Origin: an uncultured Phycisphaerales bacterium
GTDB taxonomy: Bacteria; Planctomycetota; Phycisphaerae; Sedimentisphaerales; Anaerobacaceae
Direction: 5' to 3'
DNA length: 64,000 nt
NCBI GenBank assembly: GCA_937927975.1
Contig: CALEZT010000049.1
Coordinates: 1-64,000 of the forward strand
Part shown: positions 46,212-55,997 of the stretch, piece after piece
Position numbering within the stretch: the stretch's first letter is position 1
Layout: every line of letters starts with the position of its first letter
Notes under the pieces: generated by a model
Database searches by the model: none
Told to the model about the DNA's origin: nothing
What the model saw: only the letters and a program-made list of their open reading frames with translations
Program-made: the position numbers and the translations under genes

Positions 46212-46379
46212 TTACGGCCGAAACACCTTCAATTGAAGTTCTTGAATCGCCCGGTAGTGTTTGGCGTTACCGGAGCACAGAGGCAGGTTGTTCTCCGTGG
46301 CTGTAGCCGCGATGATGGCATCCGCCGCCTTCAGATTGCCTCGCTGCACCCAGATCAGGACGTCCGTATCAGAGATCAC
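46212..46379 (-). pseudogene. internally deleted PIN-domain (VapC-like) toxin
   Basis: A GTG start at 46379 overlaps the antitoxin stop by 11 bp. The 55-residue frame joins a VapC N terminus ('MISDTDVLIWVQRGN', with the first catalytic Asp) directly to a VapC C-terminal part ('LKAADAIIAATATENNLPLC', then 'SGNAKHYRAIQELQ'). The 60-70 residues normally between them are missing while the frame is kept. A core helix and one or more acidic residues are gone, so nuclease activity is unlikely; the product might still be made and bind its antitoxin. Confidence 0.75.
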
Positions 46380-46590
46380 GATACCGTCCTCCCCGAAGGC
46401 GGTCCATTCGCTGTTCGACGGTCTTGGACGCTTTGTCCATGTTGAAAAAGGGATGGTCCTGGACCGTCATCTGAGGCTTGTCGTTCACCGGCTTGATCAC
46501 GCCTCTGAGTTTGCCTCGACTCACGATTGAAACGTCCTCATTGCGTTCCAGAGCCCGCAATACGTCGTTCATTCGATACCGCAAATCCAC
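46369..46590 (-). CDS. Phd/YefM-family antitoxin
   Basis: 73 residues from a GTG. 'DLRYRMNDVLRALERNEDVS' and 'IVSRGKLRGVIKPV' give the Phd DNA-binding fold, and the C-terminal 'DHPFFNM' and 'RMDRLRGGRYRDL' match the toxin-binding tail seen in PIN-linked antitoxins of this type. Complete. Because its partner is broken, it may now act only as a repressor of its own promoter, which shares its -35 region with the radical SAM gene. Confidence 0.82.
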   Translation of the reverse strand: MDLRYRMNDVLRALERNEDVSIVSRGKLRGVIKPVNDKPQMTVQDHPFFNMDKASKTVEQRMDRLRGGRYRDL

Positions 46591-46631
46591 GATTGGAGCC
46601 CTTATGAGCAGCCTCCCAAGTGTATAGAAGC

Positions 46632-46683
46632 ACTGTACATTCTGTCGAAAGCGTTGTCAACGATCCCAACCGGCATGTACAAT
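46632..46683. promoter_or_regulatory. divergent promoters sharing one -35 region
   Basis: Rightward: TTGTCA (46654-46659), 18-base spacer, TACAAT (46678-46683). Leftward: TTGACA (complement of 46655-46660), 17-base spacer, TACAGT (complement of 46632-46637). The two -35 hexamers overlap by five bases within GTTGTCAAC. The rightward -10 ends six bases before the ATG at 46690, so that transcript would be leaderless. A repressor bound by the antitoxin could affect both directions. Confidence 0.5.
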
Positions 46684-46689
46684 AACCCA

Positions 46690-48492
46690 ATGAATGAAAG
46701 AAAGATAGAGATCGTCGCCCAGCGTGTCGAGCGGGAGCTTCTGCCGTTTGTGCGGAAGCCGGCCCGCTATATCGGCGGCGAGGTCAACCAGGTCCGCAAG
46801 GACCTGAGTCGGTGCGATCTTACCGTCGCCTTGTGTTTTCCCGACGTCTACGAGATCGGCATGTCCAACACCGGCATGCCCATCCTCTACCATATTCTCA
46901 ACCAGATGGACGACGTGGCCGCCGAGCGGGTGTTCGCCCCCTGGACCGATGCCGAGGAGGTCCTGCGGCAACGACAGATTCCCCTGTTCAGCCTGGAATC
47001 GATAGCCACCCTCGCGAGCTTCGACGTGATCGGATTCGGCCTGACGAACGAACTGTGCTACACGAACGTGCTGAACCTCCTCGATCTGGCGGGGCTTGAG
47101 ATCCGCCGCGACAAACGTGCGGAATCCGATCCCCTGGTCATCGCCGGCGGCGGCATGGCCAACTGCTGCGAGCCCATGGCGGATTTCATCGACCTGTTTG
47201 TGCTGGGCGAGGGCGAGGAGGCGGTGGTGGAGCTTGCGAACCTGCTGATCGAGGCCAAACGTCAAGGCTGGACGAAGCGGGAGTCCCTCCTGGAAGCCGC
47301 CAAACGGTTCGACTGGGCCTATGCGCCGCAGTTCTATGAGTTCGAATACGACGGACCTCGCGTGGTGTCCTTTCGCCCGACGGAGCCCGGACTTCGGACG
47401 CGGTTTCGCAGCGCGGTCGTGGAGGACTTCGAGAACGCTCCTGTGCCCACCCGTCCCATCGTTCCCTTCGTCGAGGCGGTTCACGAGCGAGTCAGTATCG
47501 AGATCATGCGGGGCTGCCCTGGGCGGTGCCGATTCTGCCAGGCCAGTTTCTGCCGGCGCCCCATCCGATTCCGCAGTGCGGAGAAGGTCTTGGAACTGGC
47601 TAAGGCGTCGTACCAGGCCAGCGGCTTCGATACCGTGAGCCTGCTGAGTCTGTCCACCGCGGATTACCCCCACCTGGAAGAGCTTGTCGGCGAGCTTCAG
47701 GCGTTCTTTGAGGGAAAGCACGTCGGACTGTCGATTCCCAGCCTTCGCGTCGACCAGCAGTTGCACCTGGTGCCCAAGCTGTTCACCTCCGTGCGGAAGA
47801 GCGGATTGACCATCGCGGTGGAGGCCGCCGGCGAGAGGCTCCGCCAGATCATCAACAAGCCCCTGAAAGACGTCGATCTCTTCGCCGCGGTCCAGGAGGC
47901 TTACAAAGCCGGCTGGGAGAAACTCAAGCTCTACTTCATGGTAGGCCTGCCCGGCGAGACGCTCGACGACGTCAAGGCCATCGTCGGGCTCAGCCATCGC
48001 CTCGCGACGTTGCGCCGATCCGTGGACGGCAAGACCGGCAGCATCAACGTGGCGGTCAGTTGGTTCGTGCCCAAACCGCACACGCCCTTCGCCTGGCTCC
48101 CCCAGAGGCCTCGCGAGTACTTCGAGCAGGCCAAACGCACCATCATCGACGAGAAGCTGCGTCTGCGAGCCAAGTTCCTCATGTTCAAATTTCACGAGAT
48201 GGAGCAGAGCATCCTGGAGGCGGCCATGGGCCGGGGCGACCGGCGATACGCGGATATCATCGAGGCCGCCTGGCGACAGGGCGCCCGGTTCGACTTGTGG
48301 AACGACTGCTTCGACTACTCCCTCTGGCGGGAGGCGTTCGCCCGGGCGGGACTGGACATCGAGACCGCTGCCCAAAGGCGTTTTGCAGTGGACGAACGGC
48401 TGCCCTGGTCGCACCTGGGCGGCCCCGACCAGGACTATCTGCTGACCCACCACGACGACGCCGTCAAGACCGTGGATTCTCACCCCTCGTGA
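46690..48492 (+). CDS. B12-binding radical SAM protein of the TIGR03960 family
   Basis: 600 residues if started at the ATG at 46690; no ribosome site precedes it, and ATG 46675 is an alternative. The N-terminal Rossmann-like B12-binding domain ('LCFPDVYEIGMSNTGMPILY', 'VIGFGLTNELCYTNVLNLLD', 'PLVIAGGGMANCCEPMADFI') is followed by the radical SAM core at about 265-500 with the cluster motif 'RGCPGRCRFCQASFC' (CxxxCxxC) and 'SLLSLSTADYPHLEELVGEL'. Family members are often followed by a TIGR03936 gene, which is absent here. The role is unknown; links to tRNA or ribosome modification have been proposed for relatives. Confidence 0.9.
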   Translation: MNERKIEIVAQRVERELLPFVRKPARYIGGEVNQVRKDLSRCDLTVALCFPDVYEIGMSNTGMPILYHILNQMDDVAAERVFAPWTDAEEVLRQRQIPLFSLESIATLASFDVIGFGLTNELCYTNVLNLLDLAGLEIRRDKRAESDPLVIAGGGMANCCEPMADFIDLFVLGEGEEAVVELANLLIEAKRQGWTKRESLLEAAKRFDWAYAPQFYEFEYDGPRVVSFRPTEPGLRTRFRSAVVEDFENAPVPTRPIVPFVEAVHERVSIEIMRGCPGRCRFCQASFCRRPIRFRSAEKVLELAKASYQASGFDTVSLLSLSTADYPHLEELVGELQAFFEGKHVGLSIPSLRVDQQLHLVPKLFTSVRKSGLTIAVEAAGERLRQIINKPLKDVDLFAAVQEAYKAGWEKLKLYFMVGLPGETLDDVKAIVGLSHRLATLRRSVDGKTGSINVAVSWFVPKPHTPFAWLPQRPREYFEQAKRTIIDEKLRLRAKFLMFKFHEMEQSILEAAMGRGDRRYADIIEAAWRQGARFDLWNDCFDYSLWREAFARAGLDIETAAQRRFAVDERLPWSHLGGPDQDYLLTHHDDAVKTVDSHPS

Positions 48493-48836
48493 CCGTCTTT
48501 CGCCAGGCGGACACGATAGACCTGCGACCGATAATGTTCCAGATGGATGCGTTTCAAAGAGCACCAGAAGAACACCGGCGGCTACTCCATCAATGTCGCA
48601 AGAACCGAGTGAGATCATTGTAAACAGCGTCATTGAAAAGACTTATAGCACGAGTCTCATCCGCGATTCTGAAGGTCTCCTGGGCGGTTTACGCGACGCA
48701 GCAGAGCGGTTCTCCACTCCAATCACAGGCGTCTCTCACCCTGCGTGCCCCAAAGGTCGATGCAACTCAGGAAGGTGGCGGAGCAGAAACTCCACCTTAG
48801 GCTGAGACAGATCGCCAGCTACTTGAGGGTATTCCT
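48493..48836. other. intergenic spacer with no recognised gene
   Basis: The only open frame of note (48593-48805) has no family features and a poor ribosome site, so I do not call it. The 3' part of the spacer is an untranslated approach to the response-regulator gene. Confidence 0.4.
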
Positions 48837-49271
48837 ATGAAAGACTCAAGGCCTGTGCTGCTTGTCGAAGACGACAGCATCGACGCAATGACCGTTCAAA
48901 GGGCGTTCCGAGACCTCAAGGTCGCCAATCCGCTGAAGCGCACCGTCAACGGCGAAGATGCCCTGGCCTATCTCCGAAACCCCGCCAACGACAAACCTTG
49001 CGTCATCCTGCTCGACTTGAACATGCCCAAGATGAACGGGACGGAGTTTCTGGGCGTCGCCAAGCTCGATTCGTCGCTCCGCGAGATCCCGGTTATCGTC
49101 CTGACCACCTCCAGCGAAGAACGGGACATCGTCGAGAGTTTCCGCCAGAGCGTGGCCGGCTATATCATCAAACCTGTGGATTATGGCAAGTTCCTCGACG
49201 TGATCCGCGCCATCCAGGCCTACTGGAGCCTCAGCGTCTTCCCCACCTGCCCCACCAGTTGCCTCGCCTGA
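48837..49271 (+). CDS. single-domain response regulator (Rcp1-like)
   Basis: 144 residues, receiver domain only. Acidic pocket 'LLVEDDSIDAMTVQRAFRD', phospho-acceptor Asp in 'VILLDLNMPKMNG' (about residue 60), 'VIVLTTSSEERDIVES', and Lys in 'AGYIIKPVDYGKFLDVI'. The extra loop after strand 2 ('NGEDALAYLRNPAND') is typical of the Rcp1/phytochrome-partner subclass. There is no output domain; such proteins usually shuttle phosphate between kinases and other partners. A kinase is not adjacent. A Cys/Pro-rich tail of about 12 residues follows the domain. Confidence 0.93.
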   Translation: MKDSRPVLLVEDDSIDAMTVQRAFRDLKVANPLKRTVNGEDALAYLRNPANDKPCVILLDLNMPKMNGTEFLGVAKLDSSLREIPVIVLTTSSEERDIVESFRQSVAGYIIKPVDYGKFLDVIRAIQAYWSLSVFPTCPTSCLA

Positions 49272-49367
49272 CCGAATGCCTGCCTTTGCCGCCGACTGGC
49301 GGTGATCCGACGCATCGACACATCCGCAGAATCTGTGAAGTCTTTTTTCAAAGCGACAGATTTTCTT

Positions 49368-49395
49368 TTGACATCGCCTGGAGAGGCACTATAAA
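49368..49395 (+). promoter_or_regulatory. candidate sigma70-type promoter for acs
   Basis: A consensus TTGACA (49368-49373) and TATAAA (49390-49395) are 16 bases apart, giving an untranslated leader of about 130 bases before acs. The leader 49396-49532 is relatively A+T-rich; no known riboswitch was recognised. Confidence 0.5.
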
Positions 49396-49532
49396 CTTGG
49401 CTTTATAGCATAAGCCTTTGCTGAGTGCTCAATACAGTGTTTATTGGTTCCGTTTGATATAACCTCAGGGACTGCCAGGGCCCCGGAGAGACGGTTCCCA
49501 GGCGACCAGATTCATCAAACAAGGAGACTGCT

Positions 49533-51512
<1,980 letters not shown>

Positions 51513-51521
51513 CGCCGAATT

Positions 51522-51591
51522 GATGATGGATGATTGACTGTTGATGATTGGACGCAGACAGCGGACTTTCTTCAGTCAATCATCCATCATC
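51522..51591. repeat. 19-bp perfect inverted repeat between acs and the transporter gene
   Basis: GATGATGGATGATTGACTG (51522-51540) and CAGTCAATCATCCATCATC (51573-51591) are perfectly complementary, with a 32-base loop that contains a further 'tgatgattg' copy; 'gtcaatcatccattc' repeats again at 51596-51610. In RNA this is a long stem just upstream of the transporter's start at 51623, and it could attenuate or protect the message. Confidence 0.75.
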
Positions 51592-51622
51592 CTTTGTCAA
51601 TCATCCATTCTAAGGGGCGATC

Positions 51623-52891
51623 ATGGCGGATCTCACAGTTCAACAGACCGATCTCCTTCGCAGCCCGGCCGCCAGTCGCGGCTGGATCGTCACCCTCGCC
51701 GGCACGGGCATCAACCTGGCCTTGGGCGTTCTGTACTCATGGAGCGTCGTCAGCAAGGAAATCCCCGCCGACTGGGGCTGGACCGAAGCGGGCAAGTCGC
51801 TGCCCTACTCGCTGGCTTGTCTCGTCTTCGCTCTGATCATGGTTCCCGCCGGACGCATGCAGGATCGGATGGGCCCGCGGCTCGTGGCGACGATCGGCGG
51901 CATCCTGGTCGGGATTGGCATGATCGTGGCCAGCCGGACCACCTCCACCATGGGCTACGCCATCGGCTTTGGGATCCTGGCCGGAGCGGGCATCGGGTTC
52001 GGATATGCCTCGGCGACCCCGCCGGCGGTCAAGTGGTTTTCCGCCGCGAGAACCGGGCTCATCGCAGGCATCGTGGTGTCCGGATTCGGCCTGGCCAGCG
52101 TCTACGTGGCCCCTCTGGCCAAAGCCCTGATCAAGTCCCAAGGCGTGCCCACGACCATGCTGGCGTTGGGTATCGGGTTCCTCGTCGTGGTGGTCGCGTT
52201 GGCGCAGTTGCTGCGGATCCCGCCCAAGGGCTACGTCCCGGCGGGAACGAAACCCGCCTCCTCCGGCGCGGCCCGAAAAGAAGACTTCACCCCCAGCGAA
52301 GTCCTGCGGACCTGGCAGTTCTACGTCCTGTGGTTCATGTACGCCTGCGGCGCGGGCGCGGGACTGATGATCATCTCCAAATTGGCCACGATGGCCCAGG
52401 TCCAGGCGGGCGTCGCGCTGGGCTTCATCCTGGTGGCGGTTCTCGCCGTCGGCAACGGCGCCGGCCGGATCGTCGCCGGCATGCTCTCGGACAGGATCGG
52501 ACGAAAGGCCACTCTGTTCTCCTGCTTCGTGTTGCAGGCGGTCCTGATCCTGCTGTTATCGCAGGCCAAGACCGGCACCGCTCTCGGCGGCACGGTGGTT
52601 CTGGCGATCCTCTCGGCCCTGATCGGCGCCAACTACGGAGCCAATCTGTCGCTGTTCCCGTCCATCACGAAAGACTTCTTCGGTCTCAAGAACTTCGGCA
52701 TGAATTACGGGCTGGTGTTCACCGCCTGGGGCCTCGGCGGCTTCATGCTGTCGCTGTTGGCCGGCAAAGTCTACGACACAACCAAGACCTTCGCTTTCGC
52801 CTACTACTGCTCGGCCGGACTGTTGATCGCAGCGGCGGCGGTGACCTTCCTCGTGAAGTCTCCGCAGCAGCAGACTCCATCGGCCGGATAA
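51623..52891 (+). CDS. OFA-family major facilitator transporter (oxalate/formate antiporter type)
   Basis: 422 residues with twelve predicted transmembrane segments. OFA traits: 'INLALGVLYSWSVVSKEIPA' in helix 1, 'VPAGRMQDRMGPRLVATIGG' (loop 2-3 motif A), 'GAGIGFGYASATPPAVKWF' (the family's G-x-G-x-G-Y-x2-P/A-x-P-x3-W), and 'GRIVAGMLSDRIGRKATLFS' in loop 8-9. Family substrates are small carboxylates (oxalate, formate, lactate, pyruvate, acetate-like acids). Position right after acs makes a monocarboxylate feeding Acs the likeliest cargo; this is inference. A strong bidirectional terminator follows. Confidence 0.92.
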   Translation: MADLTVQQTDLLRSPAASRGWIVTLAGTGINLALGVLYSWSVVSKEIPADWGWTEAGKSLPYSLACLVFALIMVPAGRMQDRMGPRLVATIGGILVGIGMIVASRTTSTMGYAIGFGILAGAGIGFGYASATPPAVKWFSAARTGLIAGIVVSGFGLASVYVAPLAKALIKSQGVPTTMLALGIGFLVVVVALAQLLRIPPKGYVPAGTKPASSGAARKEDFTPSEVLRTWQFYVLWFMYACGAGAGLMIISKLATMAQVQAGVALGFILVAVLAVGNGAGRIVAGMLSDRIGRKATLFSCFVLQAVLILLLSQAKTGTALGGTVVLAILSALIGANYGANLSLFPSITKDFFGLKNFGMNYGLVFTAWGLGGFMLSLLAGKVYDTTKTFAFAYYCSAGLLIAAAAVTFLVKSPQQQTPSAG

Positions 52892-52919
52892 CCGAATTGC
52901 GGGTTCATACTCACACCGA

Positions 52920-52963
52920 AGACAGCGTACAATGCAAGGCGGCTTGTACGCTGTCTGTCTTTT
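52920..52963. terminator. bidirectional intrinsic terminator
   Basis: AGACAGCGTACAA (52920-52932) and TTGTACGCTGTCT (52944-52956) form a perfect 13-bp stem with an 11-base loop, followed by GTCTTTT. It lies between the transporter stop and the stop of the converging deacetylase gene, and is the clearest terminator in the window. Confidence 0.88.
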
Positions 52964-52976
52964 GGCGGAGACGCGA

Positions 52977-54113
52977 TCACAGCCCGTGGATCGGGAAGAC
53001 CTTCGCCTTGAGCGCGTCGATCGATGCTTGCAGCGCCGGCAGCACCATCTCTCGCTGCTGGTTTGACACCGGCAGCTCGCGATCCCGGAAGCCCCCCTGC
53101 CAGTCCAGGCTCTGGAGCATGACCCCGCCGATCGCTGCGTCCATCCCATCCGCAAGATCCTGGCCTGTGAGGATCGTCCAGGCGAGCGCCCAGGCTCGCA
53201 CGGTGTTTTCGACGTGATAGCCGCCTCCGCCGGTCATGAGGATCGGTTTGTTGAGCCGCAGCAGGTGGTTGATGATCTCGACGTAGACATTGTTCGTCAA
53301 CTGCAGGTGCGCCATGGGGTCGCCTGCAAGCGTGTCGGCGCCCAGTTCGAAGACGATCACGTCCGGACGAAACGCTCCGATCAGAGGGCCAACGATCTCG
53401 TCGAACGCGTGCAGATACGCCTGATCGAACGTGCCGACCGGCAGCGGCAGGTTCACACAGTACCCGCGACCGTCGCCTTCGCCGATCTCGTCCTCGAAGC
53501 CGGTGTGCGGGAAGAGGGTTCGCGGGTTCTCATGCAGCGAGATCGTCATCACGTCGGAGCGGTCGTAGAAGGCGTGGGCGACGCCGTCGCCGTTGTGGAC
53601 ATCGATGTCCAGGTAGAGCACGCGTTTGCCTGCATCGGCCAGAACGGCGCAGGCCAGGGCGCAGTCGTTGATATAGCAGAACCCCGCCGCTCTCTCAGGA
53701 AAGGCGTGGTGGAAACCGCCGGAGGGATTGAACGCGACGTCCGCCTCTCCCGACAGGATCAACTGCGAGCCGACCAGCGTGGCGCCTGCAGCCAGCACCG
53801 CGTAATCATACATCCCTCGGAAGATGGGGCAGTCCGGCGTCCCGATGCCCATGTGCAGGGCGTCGAGCTCCCATTTGCCGTTCTGGGCGCCCCTGAGGGC
53901 GTGCAAATACCGAGCGGAATGGAATTTCTTGAGCACCGTCCGAGGCGCAGGAACAGGGGCTGCTTCGCGGGTCGTTTCGCCCCAAAGCAGCCCCATGGTG
54001 TACAGGGTTCGCCGCGTGCGTGCCGCTCGCTCCGTCTTGAACGGGCATTCCTCGGGATAGTGGTATTTCTCGAGGTCTTCCGAGTGGATGAATACGGCTT
54101 TTCGCGCGGACAA
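52977..54113 (-). CDS. acuC: histone-deacetylase-superfamily protein, AcuC-like
   Basis: 378 residues if started at the TTG at 54113 with TTGAGG ahead; the long upstream open frame is a shadow of the GNAT gene. Class I deacetylase features: 'AVFIHSEDLEKYHYPEECPF', 'FHSARYLHALRG', 'NPSGGFHHAFPERAAGFCYI' (paired catalytic His), 'VLYLDIDVHNGDGVAHAFYD' (zinc Asp and His), 'VFELGADTLAGDPMAHLQLT' (third zinc Asp), and 'LMTGGGGYHVENTVRAW'. In Bacillus, AcuC removes the acetyl group from the active-site Lys of Acs. It starts 11 bp after the GNAT fusion gene, opposite acs. Confidence 0.92.
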   Translation of the reverse strand: MSARKAVFIHSEDLEKYHYPEECPFKTERAARTRRTLYTMGLLWGETTREAAPVPAPRTVLKKFHSARYLHALRGAQNGKWELDALHMGIGTPDCPIFRGMYDYAVLAAGATLVGSQLILSGEADVAFNPSGGFHHAFPERAAGFCYINDCALACAVLADAGKRVLYLDIDVHNGDGVAHAFYDRSDVMTISLHENPRTLFPHTGFEDEIGEGDGRGYCVNLPLPVGTFDQAYLHAFDEIVGPLIGAFRPDVIVFELGADTLAGDPMAHLQLTNNVYVEIINHLLRLNKPILMTGGGGYHVENTVRAWALAWTILTGQDLADGMDAAIGGVMLQSLDWQGGFRDRELPVSNQQREMVLPALQASIDALKAKVFPIHGL

Positions 54114-54124
54114 TCGTGCCTCAA

Positions 54125-55996
54125 TTACTCTTCTTTCGTGGTGATATCGTACGAAACGTTGTAGACGTCCCCGTCGAACTCGACGTTGACCTTGTACCCG
54201 GAATTCTGGAAGATCGCCAGCATCGGACGGTTGTCGGCCAGCACCTTGGCGTAGAACTTCCTGACGCCCTTCTGGCGGGCCACCTGGGTGATGTAGTCCA
54301 ACAGGAACGTGCCCATGCCCTTGGCCTGCCATTCGTCCTGGACGAGGAAGGCCACTTCGGCCGCCTGGGTCTTGGGATCCAGGAAGTACTGGGCGATGGC
54401 GACGATGTCCTCGCCGCCGGGACCGGGGACCACGCCCACGATCGCCAGGTTGTGCAGGTAATCGATGTTCGTCAACTGTTGGAGGTCCTTGTGCGGGAAG
54501 GCCACCGTGCGGGTCATGTAACGGGTCCGCACGGACTGCTCGCTCAGCGAGTATAGCATCTCGGACAACGCGGACTCATCCACCGGCTTGATGGGCCGAA
54601 AGAAGATCTCGGTCCCGTCCCGCAACGTCGCGTAGTGTTCCAGCTCCTCAGGGTAATTGAGCTGGTCCCACGACAACTCGATCTGGTCCTGGTAGATGTA
54701 GTTCCTCGCCTTGGCCGCCTGAATGAGGGCCTTGCGGAACTTCGGATGCGCGATGTTGATCAGGTCCATCGTCCGCTCGCGGATGCTCTTGCCGTGCAGG
54801 TAGGCGACGCCGTACTCGGTTACGACGTAATGGACGTCGCCTCGAGTGGTCACGACGCCGGCGCCTTCGCTCAGGTGCGGCACGATCCGCGAAATCTGCC
54901 CCTCCTTGGCGGTCGAGGGCATCGCGATGATCGCCTTGCCGCCGCGGCTGCGAGCGGCGCCGCGGTTGAAGTCCACCTGGCCGCCGATGCCGCTGTAGAA
55001 CTTGTAGCCGAGAGAGTCGGCGCAGATCTGGCCCGTCAGATCGATCTCCAGGCCCACGTTGATCGCCACCATCTTGTCGTGCTGCGCGATGATGTTGACG
55101 TCGTTGACGTATTCCGTGGGATAGAACTCGAAGAACGGGTTGTTGTCGATGTAGTCGTAGAGTTTCTGCGTGCCCATGCAGAAGCTTGCGACGACCTTGC
55201 TGCGGTTGAGCGACTTCTTGGAGCAGGTGATCACGCCGCAGTCGATCAGGTCGATGATCCAGTCGCTGAACATCTCGGTGTGGACGCCGAGGTCTTTCTT
55301 GTCGACGAGGTACTCCGCCAGGGCCTGGGGAATCCGTCCGATGCCGCACTCGATCGTGCTGCCGTCCTCGACCAGGCGGGCGACGTTCTGCCCGATGCGG
55401 CGCAACACGTCGTCCGGCTCGGCGATCGGCACCTCGATCACCGGCTCATCGCAGGGCACCAGAACATCGATCGTGTTGACGTGCAGGAAGCTGTTTCCGT
55501 GCGTGCGCGGCATCTTGCTATTGACCTGCGCGATCACGTAGCGGGCGTTGGCCGCCGCGGCCTGGACGATGTCCACCGACACGCCGAGACTGCACAGGCC
55601 GTTCACGTCCGGCGGCGCCACCGAGATCAGGGCCACGTCCACCGGAATGCGTCCGGTCTCGAATTCCATCGGAATCTCGGACAAAAAGATCGGCGTGTAG
55701 TCCCCGATGCCCTTCTCGAGCGCGTCCCGCACGTTTTCCGCGACGAAGAAGCTGTTCATCTTGAACTTCTCGCGGTATTTCTCCTGCACGTACGGCGCCC
55801 GTCCCATCGTCAACAGGTGGACGATGTGGGCGTCGTAGATGTGCTCGGAGTGTTCCACCAGCGCATCGACAAGATGCTGCGGCTGCGCGCAACCGGTGCC
55901 GATGAAGACGCTGTGGCCCGACTTGATGAGTTTCACGGCCGCGGCAGCGGTCTTGATCTTGTCCTTGTGCTTTGACTTCCAATCGAATTCTTGCAT
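54125..55996 (-). CDS. acetyl-CoA hydrolase/CoA-transferase fused to a GNAT acetyltransferase domain
   Basis: 623 residues. Residues of about 15-440 form the acetyl-CoA hydrolase/transferase: 'GHSVFIGTGCAQPQHLVDAL', 'RIPVDVALISVAPPDVNGLC', 'GSTIECGIGRIPQALAEYLV', 'DYIDNNPFFEFYPTEYVND', 'YSGIGGQVDFNRGAARSRGG', 'VVTEYGVAYLHGKSIRERTM'. The Glu in 'CGIGRIP...EYL' and 'TEYG' positions fits the family. Residues of about 455-605 are a GNAT domain: 'FFRPIKPVDESALSEMLYSL', 'AEVAFLVQDEWQAKGMGTFL' (Q-x2-G-x-G CoA loop), 'YAKVLADNRPMLAIFQNSGY'. One protein thus could make or use acetyl-CoA and acetylate targets. It is two bases downstream of the ADP-forming synthetase gene. Confidence 0.92.
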   Translation of the reverse strand: MQEFDWKSKHKDKIKTAAAAVKLIKSGHSVFIGTGCAQPQHLVDALVEHSEHIYDAHIVHLLTMGRAPYVQEKYREKFKMNSFFVAENVRDALEKGIGDYTPIFLSEIPMEFETGRIPVDVALISVAPPDVNGLCSLGVSVDIVQAAAANARYVIAQVNSKMPRTHGNSFLHVNTIDVLVPCDEPVIEVPIAEPDDVLRRIGQNVARLVEDGSTIECGIGRIPQALAEYLVDKKDLGVHTEMFSDWIIDLIDCGVITCSKKSLNRSKVVASFCMGTQKLYDYIDNNPFFEFYPTEYVNDVNIIAQHDKMVAINVGLEIDLTGQICADSLGYKFYSGIGGQVDFNRGAARSRGGKAIIAMPSTAKEGQISRIVPHLSEGAGVVTTRGDVHYVVTEYGVAYLHGKSIRERTMDLINIAHPKFRKALIQAAKARNYIYQDQIELSWDQLNYPEELEHYATLRDGTEIFFRPIKPVDESALSEMLYSLSEQSVRTRYMTRTVAFPHKDLQQLTNIDYLHNLAIVGVVPGPGGEDIVAIAQYFLDPKTQAAEVAFLVQDEWQAKGMGTFLLDYITQVARQKGVRKFYAKVLADNRPMLAIFQNSGYKVNVEFDGDVYNVSYDITTKEE

Positions 55997-55997
55997 G

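Noticed and set aside
48593..48805. 70-codon frame after the radical SAM gene
   Set aside because: No ribosome site of quality, no family features, and low codon-bias similarity to neighbours.
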